Shown: positions 15,804 to 26,683, counted from the stretch's first letter. The stretch is DNA of 64,000 bases from Acinetobacter tibetensis (GCF_023824315.1 NZ_CP098732.1:620001-684000); one strand, 5' to 3'. The notes: generated by a model not told the origin, from the letters alone. A program made the numbers and translations.

Positions 15804-16895
15804 ATGTCAAATATTAGTCCAGCACAAATGCGTTTTTGGAGTCCTGAAGTACGTGAATTAGAACCTTATGTACCAGGTGAGCAACCCAAAATTCAAAATT
15901 TATTAAAATTAAATACCAATGAAAACCCGTATCCGCCATCTCCGAAGGTGGTAGAAGCTGTACAAGCGGTACTAGTAGATTCTGCGGATGCTTTACGTTT
16001 ATATCCAGATCCTGATGCTTCTGCATTAAAGCAAGCAATTGCTAAACAGCAGCAGATTGATGTCGCGAATGTTTTTGTCGGGAATGGTTCCGACGAAGTT
16101 TTGGCACATATCTTTAAGGCTTTTTTTGTCCAAGATAAACCCATCCTTTATTCTGATATTACCTACAGTTTTTACCCTGTTTATAGCCAGTTTTTTGGTG
16201 TCAAAACCAAAGTTTTACCCTTGAACGATGCTTTTGAAATTGTGGTAGATGACTATAAGCAAGCCAATGGCGGCATTATTATCACCAATCCGAATGCACC
16301 CACCAGTATTGCTTTAGGGTTGGAAGCCATTGAAGAAGTTTTGCAAGCCAACCCAGATTCAGTGGTGGTAATTGATGAAGCTTATGTCGATTTTGGTGCT
16401 GAATCTGCTGTTAAATTAGTGGAAAAATATGAGAATTTGGTGGTTTGCCAAACCACATCTAAGTCTCGTTCATTGGCAGGTTTACGAGTTGGTTTTGCCA
16501 TTGCACAGCCGCATTTAATTGCTGCATTGGAAGCAGTGAAAAATAGTTTCAACTCTTATCCAATAGATCGCTTTGCGATTGCCGCAGCCGTGGCCTCTTT
16601 TGAAGATCAGCCGTATTTTGAACAGCAATGTGAAAAAGTCATTCGTAGCCGTGAAAAATTGGTCAATGAACTACAAGAGCTTGGTTTTGCGGTATTGCCA
16701 TCTAAAGCCAACTTCATTTTTGCATCTTTACCACATAAAGATGCAGGTGAGTTAGCCGCTGCATTACGTGAACGAGGCATTATCGTGCGCTATTTCAATA
16801 AGCCGCGGATTAATCAATTCTTGCGTATTACCGTTGGTACCGATGAGCAAAATCAGCGTTTGGTTGAAACCTTAAAGCAAGATATTCTGGCTTAA
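15804..16895 (+). CDS. hisC: Histidinol-phosphate aminotransferase
   Basis: The 363-residue PLP-dependent class I/II aminotransferase converts imidazole-acetol phosphate to histidinol phosphate. Visible are [47 protein letters not shown] and the PLP lysine in [27 protein letters not shown] and AGAGAAAT lie ahead of ATG 15804. Its last four bases overlap the 3' end of the convergent pabB gene. Confidence 0.97.
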   Translation: MSNISPAQMRFWSPEVRELEPYVPGEQPKIQNLLKLNTNENPYPPSPKVVEAVQAVLVDSADALRLYPDPDASALKQAIAKQQQIDVANVFVGNGSDEVLAHIFKAFFVQDKPILYSDITYSFYPVYSQFFGVKTKVLPLNDAFEIVVDDYKQANGGIIITNPNAPTSIALGLEAIEEVLQANPDSVVVIDEAYVDFGAESAVKLVEKYENLVVCQTTSKSRSLAGLRVGFAIAQPHLIAALEAVKNSFNSYPIDRFAIAAAVASFEDQPYFEQQCEKVIRSREKLVNELQELGFAVLPSKANFIFASLPHKDAGELAAALRERGIIVRYFNKPRINQFLRITVGTDEQNQRLVETLKQDILA

Positions 16896-18229
16896 GATTG
16901 CGGCTTCTGCCATGTGTTGAGAAAATCCAGCATGGCAGAAACTTTATCAAAACATTCTTGATATTCAGCATCGCAGTCAGAGGCAATCGTGATGCCACCG
17001 CCTGCCCACAAAGAAATATCCTGTTGATATTTCTGAATAGAGCGAATCAAAATATTCCATGAACCTGTGCCATTAAAATTAAAATAACCTAATGATCCAC
17101 AATATGCACCGCGTGGCGCACCTTCTAATTCCTCAATAATTTGCATGGCACGAATTTTGGGTGCGCCTGTAATTGAGCCACCAGGTAGGGCCGCCAACAA
17201 TACATCTAACGCTTTGACATCGGGTTTCAGGGTTGCTGTGACTTCACTGACCATGTGATGAACTTGATTAAATGATTCAATTTCAAATAATTTTGGGGTT
17301 TTAACCGTCCCTGTTTCCGCATAAACACTTAAATCATTACGTAACAAATCTACGATCATGACATTTTCAGCCTGATCTTTAGGAGAGTGTTGCAATTGGT
17401 ATTTCGATTGTGCATCGCGCGCTGCATCTGCATAACGTGGCATAGTGCCTTTAATCGGTTTAGTGACCAGTTTTTTTTCTGCTAAAAACTCGATAAAAAG
17501 CTCAGGAGAGCAGCTCAATAACTCGAAGTCTTCAGTTTTTAAATAACCTGAATACGGTGCATCAGTTAACTGCCAGAACTCTTGTGCCACGGAAAGTAAA
17601 CGTCCTTCGGCTTGTCCGCTAAATTCTTGGGTCAGGTTAATTTGATAGCAGTCTCCTGCTTTAATATATTCTTGTACCTGCGTAAAAGCATGTTGATATT
17701 GTTGCTTATTCCAACGTGCTTGACAGGTTTGAGTAAGCTGTAATGGAGTGACTTTGGATGTAGATTCTAATTTGTTCTGAATGAATGCGAAAATTTGTTC
17801 AGCTTCTGGCTCATCACTATAAAAATACCAAGCATCATCTTGAAATTTTAAATAAGTTTGAAACAAACCCAGCCAAAAACTAGGTTGATCTTTTGAGTGA
17901 ACCTTCACATGTTGCGCACTGGCAAAATCATAACTGATGAAGCCCATTAATCCGCCCTGAAATCCATCAGAATTGGATTGATTATTTTCGAACTGTTTAA
18001 AACTTAAACTGGATTCAATGGAGATATATTGATCAAGCTGTGTTCTTTGGTAAGTTTGACGGACGCCATTTTTTACACATTCAAATTGATTTGGAAGAAA
18101 AGCAATGACCGGGCTTTGATTGTTTTTTAAATAAATTAAATGCGGAAGATCATCGAGACATGAAAGAATTTCTTGAACATTAACAGGTTGATCACAAATC
18201 ACATTTTGGAAAAGAGAAGGGCTGGTCAT
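16892..18229 (-). CDS. pabB: Aminodeoxychorismate synthase component I
   Basis: The 445-residue chorismate-binding enzyme makes 4-amino-4-deoxychorismate for folate. The C-terminal chorismate-utilising domain is complete: [70 protein letters not shown] and [16 protein letters not shown] with the conserved Lys is the PabB signature rather than TrpE (PIAGT). It stands alone; a pabA partner is not adjacent. It converges on hisC with a 4-bp overlap. Confidence 0.93.
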   Translation of the reverse strand: MTSPSLFQNVICDQPVNVQEILSCLDDLPHLIYLKNNQSPVIAFLPNQFECVKNGVRQTYQRTQLDQYISIESSLSFKQFENNQSNSDGFQGGLMGFISYDFASAQHVKVHSKDQPSFWLGLFQTYLKFQDDAWYFYSDEPEAEQIFAFIQNKLESTSKVTPLQLTQTCQARWNKQQYQHAFTQVQEYIKAGDCYQINLTQEFSGQAEGRLLSVAQEFWQLTDAPYSGYLKTEDFELLSCSPELFIEFLAEKKLVTKPIKGTMPRYADAARDAQSKYQLQHSPKDQAENVMIVDLLRNDLSVYAETGTVKTPKLFEIESFNQVHHMVSEVTATLKPDVKALDVLLAALPGGSITGAPKIRAMQIIEELEGAPRGAYCGSLGYFNFNGTGSWNILIRSIQKYQQDISLWAGGGITIASDCDAEYQECFDKVSAMLDFLNTWQKPQS

Positions 18230-18486
18230 ATGCTTAATAAAGCTGGCATTAAAACTATATTCTATATTTTACTCGAATGTGAAGGAAACAACACAGTAAA
18301 TACCGTTTGTCGGCAAGATTCACATTACGACCAACAGCAGTTGAACAAAAAATAACAGACCTATAACGTTATGGGTGCCAACGGATCACTCAAGGAACTA
18401 TGTACTGTTGTCGAAAAACAAATAAAACAACAGATGCATCGAGTGGTTGACATTAAAGAAAAAGAATACTCTTGGGAGAGTGGAAC

Positions 18487-19476
18487 ATGAAAAAATTAAC
18501 TAAACTTGTTTTAGTTTCTTCAATGGCTATTAGCGCGAATGCGATGGCTATGCAAGCAATGGACGATGCTTCATTAAGCGCGACAACGGGTCAAGATGGT
18601 TTAAATATCGGAATTGGCATTTCTAAGGTTGAAATTGAAAAATTATTCATTCACGACAATGATGGTTTGGCAACAACAGCATTGGGTGGTACTTCAACCG
18701 CGGGTGCAATCGTGATTAAGGGCAATGGCAAAACAGGTGATGCCAATGAAACCAACGGTATTGTGATTGGTGCCAACTACGATAATGCAGGTGCATACTT
18801 ACTTGCTTCACGTAACCTTGCTGACTTAACCATTGATACTGATGCAGGTACAACAGGAACAGGCGGTGCATTCCTGAACATTGGTGCTCAGGTTTCTGGT
18901 TTAGATATTAAAATTGGGGAAATTGGGGTAACAGGTTCAGGCGCGCTTCCAACAGCAGCTTCAACCAGTATTCGTCGTGGCGGAGATGATACCAACTACA
19001 ATGCAATTTTATCGGGTCTATCTTTAAAAACGGGTCCTATGTCTGCCAATATTCAACTGGGTGCAGCGCCACAAGGGGCTATGGTGAAGTTGAATGCACA
19101 GATGATCGGTGGTCTAGAAATTACCAACCTTGGTATTTTGGATAACTCAACCAAAGAAGGTACTGGTGATGGTACGACGGGTAACCGCGCAGCAGGTCAA
19201 ATCTTCGTAGACAGCATTAAAGTTGCAGATGCAAATGCGAAGGATTTAACCTTGAATCAATCAATCAGTGTCATTGGTACAGAAGGTGCAAACAAAGGCT
19301 ATTTACGTATCATTAGCTCTAGTGGTGCAGTCGATAACTATGTGAAAGGTGTACATTTGGGTAGCCAAGCGGCTGCGTCAATTGGGGATGTAGAAGTACA
19401 AGGTCTACAAACTTATTACAGCCCGTCAATGGGTGTTTACACACCAGGTGCTGTGATTACGATTTCAGGTCACTAA
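18487..19476 (+). CDS. filA: FilA, putative pilus-assembly/surface protein
   Basis: The 329-residue exported protein begins with a Sec signal peptide (MKKLTKLVLVSSMAISANAMA). The mature start holds MDDASLSATTGQDGLNI, a motif shared by this Acinetobacter family. The rest is glycine-, alanine- and threonine-rich, predicted beta, with almost no cysteine, like a secreted fibrous protein. I chose ATG 18487, seven bases after GGAGAGTGG, over TTG 18472. It is the first gene of the fil cluster. A strong hairpin terminator after it suggests it is made in larger amounts than the genes behind. Its function in a pilus is an annotation tradition, not proven here. Confidence 0.8.
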   Translation: MKKLTKLVLVSSMAISANAMAMQAMDDASLSATTGQDGLNIGIGISKVEIEKLFIHDNDGLATTALGGTSTAGAIVIKGNGKTGDANETNGIVIGANYDNAGAYLLASRNLADLTIDTDAGTTGTGGAFLNIGAQVSGLDIKIGEIGVTGSGALPTAASTSIRRGGDDTNYNAILSGLSLKTGPMSANIQLGAAPQGAMVKLNAQMIGGLEITNLGILDNSTKEGTGDGTTGNRAAGQIFVDSIKVADANAKDLTLNQSISVIGTEGANKGYLRIISSSGAVDNYVKGVHLGSQAAASIGDVEVQGLQTYYSPSMGVYTPGAVITISGH

Positions 19477-19490
19477 TCATTTTCTAAGAA

Positions 19491-19518
19491 AAGCGCGTGA
19501 ATACACGCGCTTTTTTTT
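19491..19518 (+). terminator. Terminator between filA and filB
   Basis: The stem AGCGCGTG / CACGCGCT with the loop AATA is followed by eight T residues. It probably lets only part of transcription pass from filA to filB-F. Confidence 0.88.
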
Positions 19519-19648
19519 ACAAAAAACTTATGAAAAGTATCGAAAAAGTAAAAAAAAGCTGTTTATTTTTGAAAAAACAGGTATGTTGTCAAAATACAAG
19601 GAAGTATAGAGTGTTTACTCTAGAAAAATAATAAATTTCAGGCACGTC

Positions 19649-20509
19649 ATGCCGAACACCAGAAAGTTAGGGAATATGTTAGAGATCGCATTTGGCTCGG
19701 CATTGATGTATTATTTTGCCACGCAAGCCTTTGAAATAAAAGAAAAACCTCCTGAGGCAGTTTATTACACTGAAACATTGGATTCACGGCAAGATTCCTT
19801 TACCCGCATGCACCGTGAAACCGTTCAAATTCAACCTGCATTAATCGATCAATTTCGTGGCATTGTACGTCAAGCCTATGACTATAGCTGTGGATCTGCT
19901 GCCTTAACGACATTGCTCAATGGTTATGTCGGCACACAGTTGACGGAACAACAGACCATGACTGGCTTACTCAAGTTCGGTGAGTCAGAGAGGATTATTG
20001 AGCGTCGCAGCTTTTCACTACTGGATATGAAGCGTTTTGTCGCTGCTCTAGGTTTAGAGAGTGGGGGCTATAAAGGTGAGTTTTCAGATTTAGTCGCACA
20101 GGGACAGCCAGCCATTGTTCCAATCTCATATGCAGGGTTTAAACATTTTGTGGTGTTTAAAGCCTATAAAGATGGCCGCGTTTATGTGGCAGATCCTGCT
20201 TTGGGAAACATTAGTTTTGATGAGGAACGCTTTAAGCAAGTTTGGGAAAATAACACCTTATTTCTAATTAGTGTTCCACCAGAACAACGTAAAAATTTAT
20301 TGGCATTACAGGATAGTGATATGCGCCATGTTGAGGATGCAACAGTAAACCGTTATGCACTGGTTGATATTCAATATCCTCAGTTTTATATGGAAAAATT
20401 GGCGGATCGGGGGGCGACGATCTCAAGAATTGTCAATAATAACCCAGAATCAGAGATGAACGGCCAATATGTCGATCAACATTTACGCCTATATTACAAG
20501 AGCAAATAG
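19649..20509 (+). CDS. filB: FilB, C39-like cysteine peptidase
   Basis: The 286-residue protein has an N-terminal hydrophobic stretch (MLEIAFGSALMYYFATQAF, ~11-29) that should anchor or export it. A C39-type peptidase domain follows: Cys in QAYDYSCGSAALTTLLNG (~Cys78), His in KHFVVFKAYKDGRV, and Asp in YVADPALGN. C39 domains normally cut double-glycine leaders inside ABC transporters, but here the domain is stand-alone with no transporter nearby. It probably processes or cross-links a fil product in the periplasm (inference). Confidence 0.82.
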   Translation: MPNTRKLGNMLEIAFGSALMYYFATQAFEIKEKPPEAVYYTETLDSRQDSFTRMHRETVQIQPALIDQFRGIVRQAYDYSCGSAALTTLLNGYVGTQLTEQQTMTGLLKFGESERIIERRSFSLLDMKRFVAALGLESGGYKGEFSDLVAQGQPAIVPISYAGFKHFVVFKAYKDGRVYVADPALGNISFDEERFKQVWENNTLFLISVPPEQRKNLLALQDSDMRHVEDATVNRYALVDIQYPQFYMEKLADRGATISRIVNNNPESEMNGQYVDQHLRLYYKSK

Positions 20510-20550
20510 AGCGGTTTAAAGCAAATAAAAAAAGAATAGAGTGGACGGAA

Positions 20551-21645
20551 ATGAAAAATCAATGGATGAATAAAACTTTATTGGTGCTGAGTATTCAAAT
20601 TTTGATGGGGACTGCTTATGCAGCCGATACGACAGCTGAAACACAGGGAACAACCGTTGGAACTCAAGAAACAGCAGTTGCATCAAGTGTAGAAACCAAT
20701 ACCACACCACCACCACAAGCTTCGAGTGCCTTACAGCAACAAGAAGGTGATGCGACTAAACAGACCAATCTTGAAGAAGTATTTACCTCAAACGAGCGTC
20801 AATACTCTTTAATTAAAAAAGGGGATATTTCTGCATTTTACGATGTGGATTATACCTATTATCGCGATACCCAATTAGATTTAGAAATGGCACAAGGTAG
20901 TCTGTATCAATTACGCGTACAGGAAAATGCCAGCCACACCTTAACCAATACTTTTACCATGCAGTATGGGGTACTTGATAATTTAACCTTCACGGCTTCA
21001 TTACCTCTCGTTGCAAAGACGGACAATTTAAAAGACACCTCCACCGCAGGCTTAGGGGATATCTCTTTAGGTACACGTTGGGAACCGTTCCCGCTTAAAA
21101 CTGGACGTTTACCTTTGATTTTATTTGGAAACATCTCGACCAAAACAGGGGATAGTCCTTATGAAATTAATCCAACTTCCGACTTAGCCACAGGTAAAGG
21201 TTATTATTCAGCAGGTGTGGGTGCGAGCACACGTAAGTATATTGATCCTGTGGTACTTTTTGCTTCTGTATCTGCGAACTATGGTTTCAAAGAGTCGGGT
21301 TTAGATCAGCGTCGTGGTCCGCGAGTTATTGAAGAATTTGATCCCGGCATTAGCGGAGGTTTTTCATTCGGTTTTGCCTACTCATTTAACTATGATGTAT
21401 CTATGACCATGTCATACCAGCAGAGTTTCAATACGGGTGCAGAATTTACATATACCTCAGGTGAAAGTTACTCACCAGCCGATCAAACCAGTTCAACCTT
21501 TGCGATTTCATTGGGGGTACGTGTTTCACCAGAAACCATTGTGAATGGCACTTTAGGCATTGGCTTAACTGAAGATGCACCCGATGTATCTTTAGGTTTG
21601 TCCTTCCCATTAGATATTGCAGGTTTCGGTAAAAAAATCAGCTAA
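20551..21645 (+). CDS. filC: FilC, outer-membrane beta-barrel-like protein
   Basis: The 364-residue exported protein has a signal peptide ending GTAYA, a low-complexity linker rich in T, Q, A and E (~25-75), and then a region of alternating strands ending in a C-terminal segment typical of outer-membrane barrels (FPLDIAGFGKKIS). Phrases such as QYGVLDNLTFTASLPLV and GDISLGTRWEP resemble the 'transporter/MetA-pathway of phenol degradation' barrel family. It lies 41 bp after filB and 12 bp before filD, clearly in one operon. Confidence 0.75.
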   Translation: MKNQWMNKTLLVLSIQILMGTAYAADTTAETQGTTVGTQETAVASSVETNTTPPPQASSALQQQEGDATKQTNLEEVFTSNERQYSLIKKGDISAFYDVDYTYYRDTQLDLEMAQGSLYQLRVQENASHTLTNTFTMQYGVLDNLTFTASLPLVAKTDNLKDTSTAGLGDISLGTRWEPFPLKTGRLPLILFGNISTKTGDSPYEINPTSDLATGKGYYSAGVGASTRKYIDPVVLFASVSANYGFKESGLDQRRGPRVIEEFDPGISGGFSFGFAYSFNYDVSMTMSYQQSFNTGAEFTYTSGESYSPADQTSSTFAISLGVRVSPETIVNGTLGIGLTEDAPDVSLGLSFPLDIAGFGKKIS

Positions 21646-21657
21646 GAGGGCAGTCGC

Positions 21658-23322
21658 ATGTACAAGGTACGACTTAGCCCGTTAGTTTCAGCGATAGTTT
21701 TATCGGGCTGTTCAAGTATGGCTTTTGCTCAACTCGGGCAAAATTTGTCAGTAGATATTCGATCACTTGCGATGGGGAATGCGGTCACAGCCGATCCTCC
21801 AGGGGTAAGTGCGGTACATTATAACCCTGCGGCATTGACGAAAATTGAAGGTTTGCAAACCGATGTACAGGGGATTCTGGCAGACTTTAATATCAAACGT
21901 CAGTATTCAGTACCTGAAGGCTATAACGTTTTTGGTTATTCAGATGACCCTTTGGTGTGTAATGATGGTCCTGAAGTGGCTTCAGACATCTGTACAGATT
22001 ACAAAGGCTCTGTAAATGGCGATGTAGAATATATCAGCCTGTATGTGCCTTTTTTAAAGAAAGTCGTCGATTTAGGTGAAGGTATGCCTATGCTTGCACC
22101 AACAGCGGGTGCAGCATATAAACCGCCTGGTTCGAAAACCACTTTTGCCACAGCATTTTATGCACCCTTAGTGGCTGGATTTGGTGCAGAAAATGGCAAT
22201 CCAAGTAACTTTATGGGACAACAGGTGGCATTGGAGCGCTTTACCTATTTGTCACCATCGATCGCCTATGAAGTCAATGATGAACTTTCCATTGGTGCAT
22301 CTGTGGGCATGTCTTATCAAGCTTTTGCCTTAAAAACAGATTTGCGTTTCCCGAATGAAATGATTGGGATGTTACGCATGATTGATGAGGTGGTTTGTAC
22401 CCCATTTAAAGACAACTCGGATGTGATTACCGATATTTTATTACTCGGGATTTGTAATGCTCAAGAAGGAATGAATCCATTTGGCCGTTTTGGTCGGATG
22501 GAAGTCGCGATGGAGCAATCATTGAGTCCGAGTTTTAACCTTGGGGTCATGTGGGAACCCACCGACGAATTTAGCTTTGGTATGGTGTATCAAAGTGCTT
22601 CAAAAATGCGTTTGAAAGGGAAATACACGATTGATAACTCAAAAGCGCCACGTGAGTTGATCAATGGTTTGATGTCTTCGCCTACAGGGCAGATTCTTGC
22701 GGCAATTTTAGGTTTTCCACAAAGTATTCCTGCGACTGAATCAGGTCTGGTGTCAATGGACTTTGAATATCCACAGCATATTCAGGCAGGGATCAAATAT
22801 ATGCTTCTGCCCGATTTACAAGTCAATGTGGATGTGGGCTGGACAGATTATCGCGCATGGGACAAGTTCAAATTTGAGTTTGACCGTTCTATCTCAGCAT
22901 TAAAAATTGCCAAACTCCTTTCGCCAGACATTACTGACAACAGTTTGTCATTGCCTTTGAAGTTTGATTCACCTTGGAACTATGGCATCGGGATTGAATA
23001 TTCAGCAACTGATCGTTTGAAGTTACGGGCTGGATATGAACCAAGAACCAGCGCCATCCCTGATGACAAACGCAATACCATGGTGCCTATTAATAATGCG
23101 CAATTATTTGGTTTGGGTGTGGGTTATCGCTTCGATGCCGATACAGACTTAGATTTATCCATTGGTTATTTACGCAGTAAAGACAGTATTCCTGCCAATA
23201 CCAGTACTTTATCGAACCAAACTGGGGTGAATAATATTTTACTCAACCCATACGCGGGCTTAAACGTAAAAACCGAAACCAATATCACTATTTTAGGCTT
23301 GAGTTATCGTACAAAATGGTAA
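21658..23322 (+). CDS. filD: FilD, OMPP1/FadL/TodX family outer-membrane protein
   Basis: The 554-residue protein has a signal peptide (…SSMAFA) and the FadL-family start GNAVTADPPGVSAVHYNPAALTKIEG, where FadL proteins carry their N-terminal hatch. The remainder is beta-strand rich, with GFGAENGNPSNFMGQQ, SPSIAYEVNDELSIGASVG and the terminal ITILGLSYRTKW ending in an aromatic residue. FadL-type channels carry hydrophobic substrates. Its cargo here is unknown. The 3' end overlaps filE by 7 bp. Confidence 0.85.
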   Translation: MYKVRLSPLVSAIVLSGCSSMAFAQLGQNLSVDIRSLAMGNAVTADPPGVSAVHYNPAALTKIEGLQTDVQGILADFNIKRQYSVPEGYNVFGYSDDPLVCNDGPEVASDICTDYKGSVNGDVEYISLYVPFLKKVVDLGEGMPMLAPTAGAAYKPPGSKTTFATAFYAPLVAGFGAENGNPSNFMGQQVALERFTYLSPSIAYEVNDELSIGASVGMSYQAFALKTDLRFPNEMIGMLRMIDEVVCTPFKDNSDVITDILLLGICNAQEGMNPFGRFGRMEVAMEQSLSPSFNLGVMWEPTDEFSFGMVYQSASKMRLKGKYTIDNSKAPRELINGLMSSPTGQILAAILGFPQSIPATESGLVSMDFEYPQHIQAGIKYMLLPDLQVNVDVGWTDYRAWDKFKFEFDRSISALKIAKLLSPDITDNSLSLPLKFDSPWNYGIGIEYSATDRLKLRAGYEPRTSAIPDDKRNTMVPINNAQLFGLGVGYRFDADTDLDLSIGYLRSKDSIPANTSTLSNQTGVNNILLNPYAGLNVKTETNITILGLSYRTKW

Positions 23323-24713
23323 GACAAAACAATAAAGCTAAGCGGTTTACGTGGGTGTCATCATCGACTTGGGTTTTATGTGGGATGATGGCACTGTCTG
23401 TAAATGCGGGTGAGTTTTATACCATCATTGGGCCAGATGGTCGTCCAATGGTGATTCCACGTGTGCCTGCTGAAACCCAAAAAGTGGAAGCTCAATCTCA
23501 GGTTGAGCTTCCATCAAAGCAAAAAACAGAACGAGAAAAAATGAAAGTAAAGGATGTACCGTCTGTTCAGGTGGTTCAACCGATGCCAAAAGTACAAGTT
23601 GTTGTACCACCAACTATTGCCGTTGAAAAAGTTGAATCTCAAGTAAAAACTAAACCTCAAATTGCTGAAGTACAAAAAAATCCTGTCGTGGTACAGCCAG
23701 AAATAGTTGATAAAAGTAAATCTATTCCATCAACAGATCATGCAAAAACAATAAACGATGTTGAGCCACAAGTCGCTGTAACAGCAAAATCTACTGAAAT
23801 TCCAAAACAAGTGAATGAGCAGCTCAGTCAGCAAATTACCACGCCTCAAACACCGCCTGTGGAATTTGTTCAATCCGCTGTAACTCAGAAAGCAACTTCT
23901 GCACAGGTTGAGCGAGCACTTCATAAAATTGAAACCAATGTGGCCATTGAAAAAGCCACACAATTAAAAAGCAAACAAGAAACCAGTTCGATGTCTTCCG
24001 AACCCTTGCAAGATGGATTTTTAGACATCAATGGGGATCGTTATGTGAAAAATGAATATTTAGAGGGGCAAGAATTTAATTTAGAAAATAAAAAACGCTT
24101 TTACATCATGCCTGAAGGTGTGGTTGATAAAGAGTTAGGCCCACCTCGTTTACAAGTGGTTGAACGCGAAAAAGGAGTGAATCAAGGTGTACTCGACCGA
24201 TTATTTAAGAAGAATAATCCAGTTGAAAACTCAGTGATTACTTTATCGACCCAGTATTATCCAATTGCAAAAGATCAAGTGGTACAGAGTTTGGGGCAAA
24301 GCTGTTATCGCGATAAAAAAATACAAAAAGCAAAATTACTCAAAGCTCAGCAAGACGTCAATTTATGGCCTCGCCAACCGTTAAAGGACCATTTTGATTA
24401 TGAAGTGGTGGAAGTACAGACGGGTATTAAAAATGTGCAACTGAGTTCTTATGCCTCGAGTCAAAATCAACCGAGTTATTACTGGCCTTTTGTGGCTTTT
24501 CTGGATGAATCTGGTTGTGTCATTGAAGGCGTGACTGGTTTTAAAAATCAGGACCGTGCCGAAAACAAATATCGCCATGCTGTGATAGACGGCATGTTAC
24601 AGCTACCTGCACAAACTCGATATATTTTTATGACCCCTTTACTTTCAGCAGTGGATGTTGAAGAGCAAGCATTAAGCAATCAAGGACAAATCAAACTGAC
24701 CGCGGTTCGTTAG
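23316..24713 (+). CDS. filE: FilE, putative pilus-assembly protein
   Basis: The 465-residue exported protein has a basic N-terminus and a hydrophobic signal (~16-30) ending LSVNAG. A long low-complexity region (~50-235) rich in V, Q, P, K and E is predicted disordered and could span the periplasm or cell wall. A folded C-terminal part (~240-460) contains two cysteines (QSCYRDKK and ESGCVIEG) that could form a disulfide. No known catalytic motif was recognised. The name follows the conserved Acinetobacter fil cluster. Confidence 0.75.
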   Translation: MVRQNNKAKRFTWVSSSTWVLCGMMALSVNAGEFYTIIGPDGRPMVIPRVPAETQKVEAQSQVELPSKQKTEREKMKVKDVPSVQVVQPMPKVQVVVPPTIAVEKVESQVKTKPQIAEVQKNPVVVQPEIVDKSKSIPSTDHAKTINDVEPQVAVTAKSTEIPKQVNEQLSQQITTPQTPPVEFVQSAVTQKATSAQVERALHKIETNVAIEKATQLKSKQETSSMSSEPLQDGFLDINGDRYVKNEYLEGQEFNLENKKRFYIMPEGVVDKELGPPRLQVVEREKGVNQGVLDRLFKKNNPVENSVITLSTQYYPIAKDQVVQSLGQSCYRDKKIQKAKLLKAQQDVNLWPRQPLKDHFDYEVVEVQTGIKNVQLSSYASSQNQPSYYWPFVAFLDESGCVIEGVTGFKNQDRAENKYRHAVIDGMLQLPAQTRYIFMTPLLSAVDVEEQALSNQGQIKLTAVR

Positions 24714-24735
24714 TTAGAAAAATAGAGTAATAGGA

Positions 24736-26664
24736 ATGAAAAATAAATATTTATTAACCATCGCACTTTCAACGTTAATGTCAGGACTAACTGCTTGTGG
24801 TGGGGAAAGTGCCAATATTATTCCAGAGAAAAATAATAACAGCACGGTGAATGGCAGTTGTACTGCTGGTGCGAGCAATTGTATTCAGTTCGCACTGGAT
24901 TATCCTTTTGATGGTTTAAATTTTTCCTGTAGTAGTGATACACAAAATACCTTTGTGACTTTAATGGATTTGAAGAATGGCGTTGCTACAGGCACTTGTA
25001 ATTATAGTGATAAAGTCAATGTGTTCTTATTGGGTAAAGCGGATAAACGGATTGCTTTAGGGGCTTTCCCAATCAGTAATATTGCCTTGGTCAGTACCGA
25101 TCAAATTCCGCGTTTGACGGTATTAGATATTGCTAAAGGGATGACTAACCGTGATGCGACTGTACTCGATCCAAGTGATGCTACAGTCAAAACAGCCATG
25201 AACTTGGTTAAAATTATTCAAGCATTGGCTTTACAGCAAAAAAGTATAAACACGAAAACGGATATTCAAGCGCTGTATATGAATGATTCGATCCGTGAAA
25301 GTTTAGATAAAATTACCATCTCTGTAACCGCACAACAGATGGTGAATGGAGAGTACGCTGCCATCATTAAACCGTGGTTAGATGTTTCTGTCATTTCAGA
25401 TGCAGAAGCTTTTGCGGTGGTCAGTCAATTATTGAATATTAGCAATGCAGCGGTATATCAGCCTGAATTTTCTTTATTCTCGACATCTGGCAGTGTGATT
25501 AGTAGTTTAACAGGGTCGGATGGTTTAACTGGTTGTAATAAAGACGTTTGTGCTGCGAATGATACGACCACTAAACATTTGTTTGGGCATTTTATGTTGT
25601 TGACGGACCGTCAAGGCTATACCTTCGGCAGCGGTTTGCAATGGAGAGGTTTGGCAAAATCAGGACTGACTTCGATAGCCGGAGTAAATGCCGAATTACT
25701 CCGGAGCTATAAACCCACCCGTATGACGGCATTGCCACAAAATCATTGGATTAACCCGCTGAATAAACGCATTGATCAAAATTATTATATTGGTGTGGAT
25801 GACCCGAATTCTGATGATCTGATTATCAATCAAGGGAAGCTGTATAACGATTATATGATTGCGGGTAAGGAAAAATTCTACAAACTACTGACACAAAAAA
25901 CTACGGTCACTGCTGAGGACCTGAAAGACCTCGGACAATGGCAACAGCGTTATGGTATCTCAGATACGTTTAAAGGTTCCTTAGATCTTTTTAAAGTTTA
26001 TCCAATTACCTATTTAGATAAACAAGTATTTAAATCGAGTAATAATGTCTCCACTGGTGAAAATTACATTTTCCCATTGTATGCAGATTTAACGTTCAAA
26101 TTCACCGATACCAGTGTATCAAGTCTAAAATTGGGTATTGTGATTGATGAGAAAGGCGACATACGAACCAATATGAAGCCTGCTGCGACCGATACTGATA
26201 TGAGTACAGGAAGCTGTGATACAACAGTGGGTAGTAATCTGAAAGACAGTAATGGTGTGCAGCAATATCGCTTAGGCACAACATCACGTGCATTTATTGA
26301 TGATCGTGCCATTTCTATTCGTATGATTTTAGGCGATGAAGCATTAAAGTCAGTCAATGGTGCTTTGATTGGCGTGAACTCAACTATTCAAATATCTGCC
26401 ACAGGTGAAAAAATCGTGGTGGGTGGTGCTTTAGTTCACTTACAGAATTTATTAAATGCATCGACGGGAAGTACAGGGCGTATCACCTTTACCGACTCTG
26501 CTGGTGGTGTAGTCAAATGGGCGAACAGTTATGCCAGTTTTCAAAAAGTATATAATGCCAATAATACCGATGAAACGACGGATGACACCGCTTTAGCGAA
26601 ATTAAGTGGCGGAACTTTAGAAATGAGTTTGGCGCCTTGCTATAGCGTTAAAGCCAAAAGCTAA
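24736..26664 (+). CDS. filF: FilF, surface lipoprotein
   Basis: The 642-residue lipoprotein has the lipobox LTAC followed by GGES at residues ~18-25. Several more cysteines (GSCTAGASNC, FSCSSD, GTCNYS) near the N-terminus suggest disulfides, and two late ones (GSCDTT, LAPCYS) flank the C-terminal half. It is the last gene of the fil cluster, 22 bp after filE and before a bidirectional-looking terminator. FilF homologues are known as exposed immunogenic antigens of Acinetobacter. The molecular role is unknown. Confidence 0.8.
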   Translation: MKNKYLLTIALSTLMSGLTACGGESANIIPEKNNNSTVNGSCTAGASNCIQFALDYPFDGLNFSCSSDTQNTFVTLMDLKNGVATGTCNYSDKVNVFLLGKADKRIALGAFPISNIALVSTDQIPRLTVLDIAKGMTNRDATVLDPSDATVKTAMNLVKIIQALALQQKSINTKTDIQALYMNDSIRESLDKITISVTAQQMVNGEYAAIIKPWLDVSVISDAEAFAVVSQLLNISNAAVYQPEFSLFSTSGSVISSLTGSDGLTGCNKDVCAANDTTTKHLFGHFMLLTDRQGYTFGSGLQWRGLAKSGLTSIAGVNAELLRSYKPTRMTALPQNHWINPLNKRIDQNYYIGVDDPNSDDLIINQGKLYNDYMIAGKEKFYKLLTQKTTVTAEDLKDLGQWQQRYGISDTFKGSLDLFKVYPITYLDKQVFKSSNNVSTGENYIFPLYADLTFKFTDTSVSSLKLGIVIDEKGDIRTNMKPAATDTDMSTGSCDTTVGSNLKDSNGVQQYRLGTTSRAFIDDRAISIRMILGDEALKSVNGALIGVNSTIQISATGEKIVVGGALVHLQNLLNASTGSTGRITFTDSAGGVVKWANSYASFQKVYNANNTDETTDDTALAKLSGGTLEMSLAPCYSVKAKS

Positions 26665-26683
26665 ATCTCGAGATTCTGAATAA

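Noticed and set aside
18448..18475. TTGACA and TACTCT upstream of filA as a promoter
   Set aside because: Spacer is only 14 bp and the transcript would begin inside the ribosome site.
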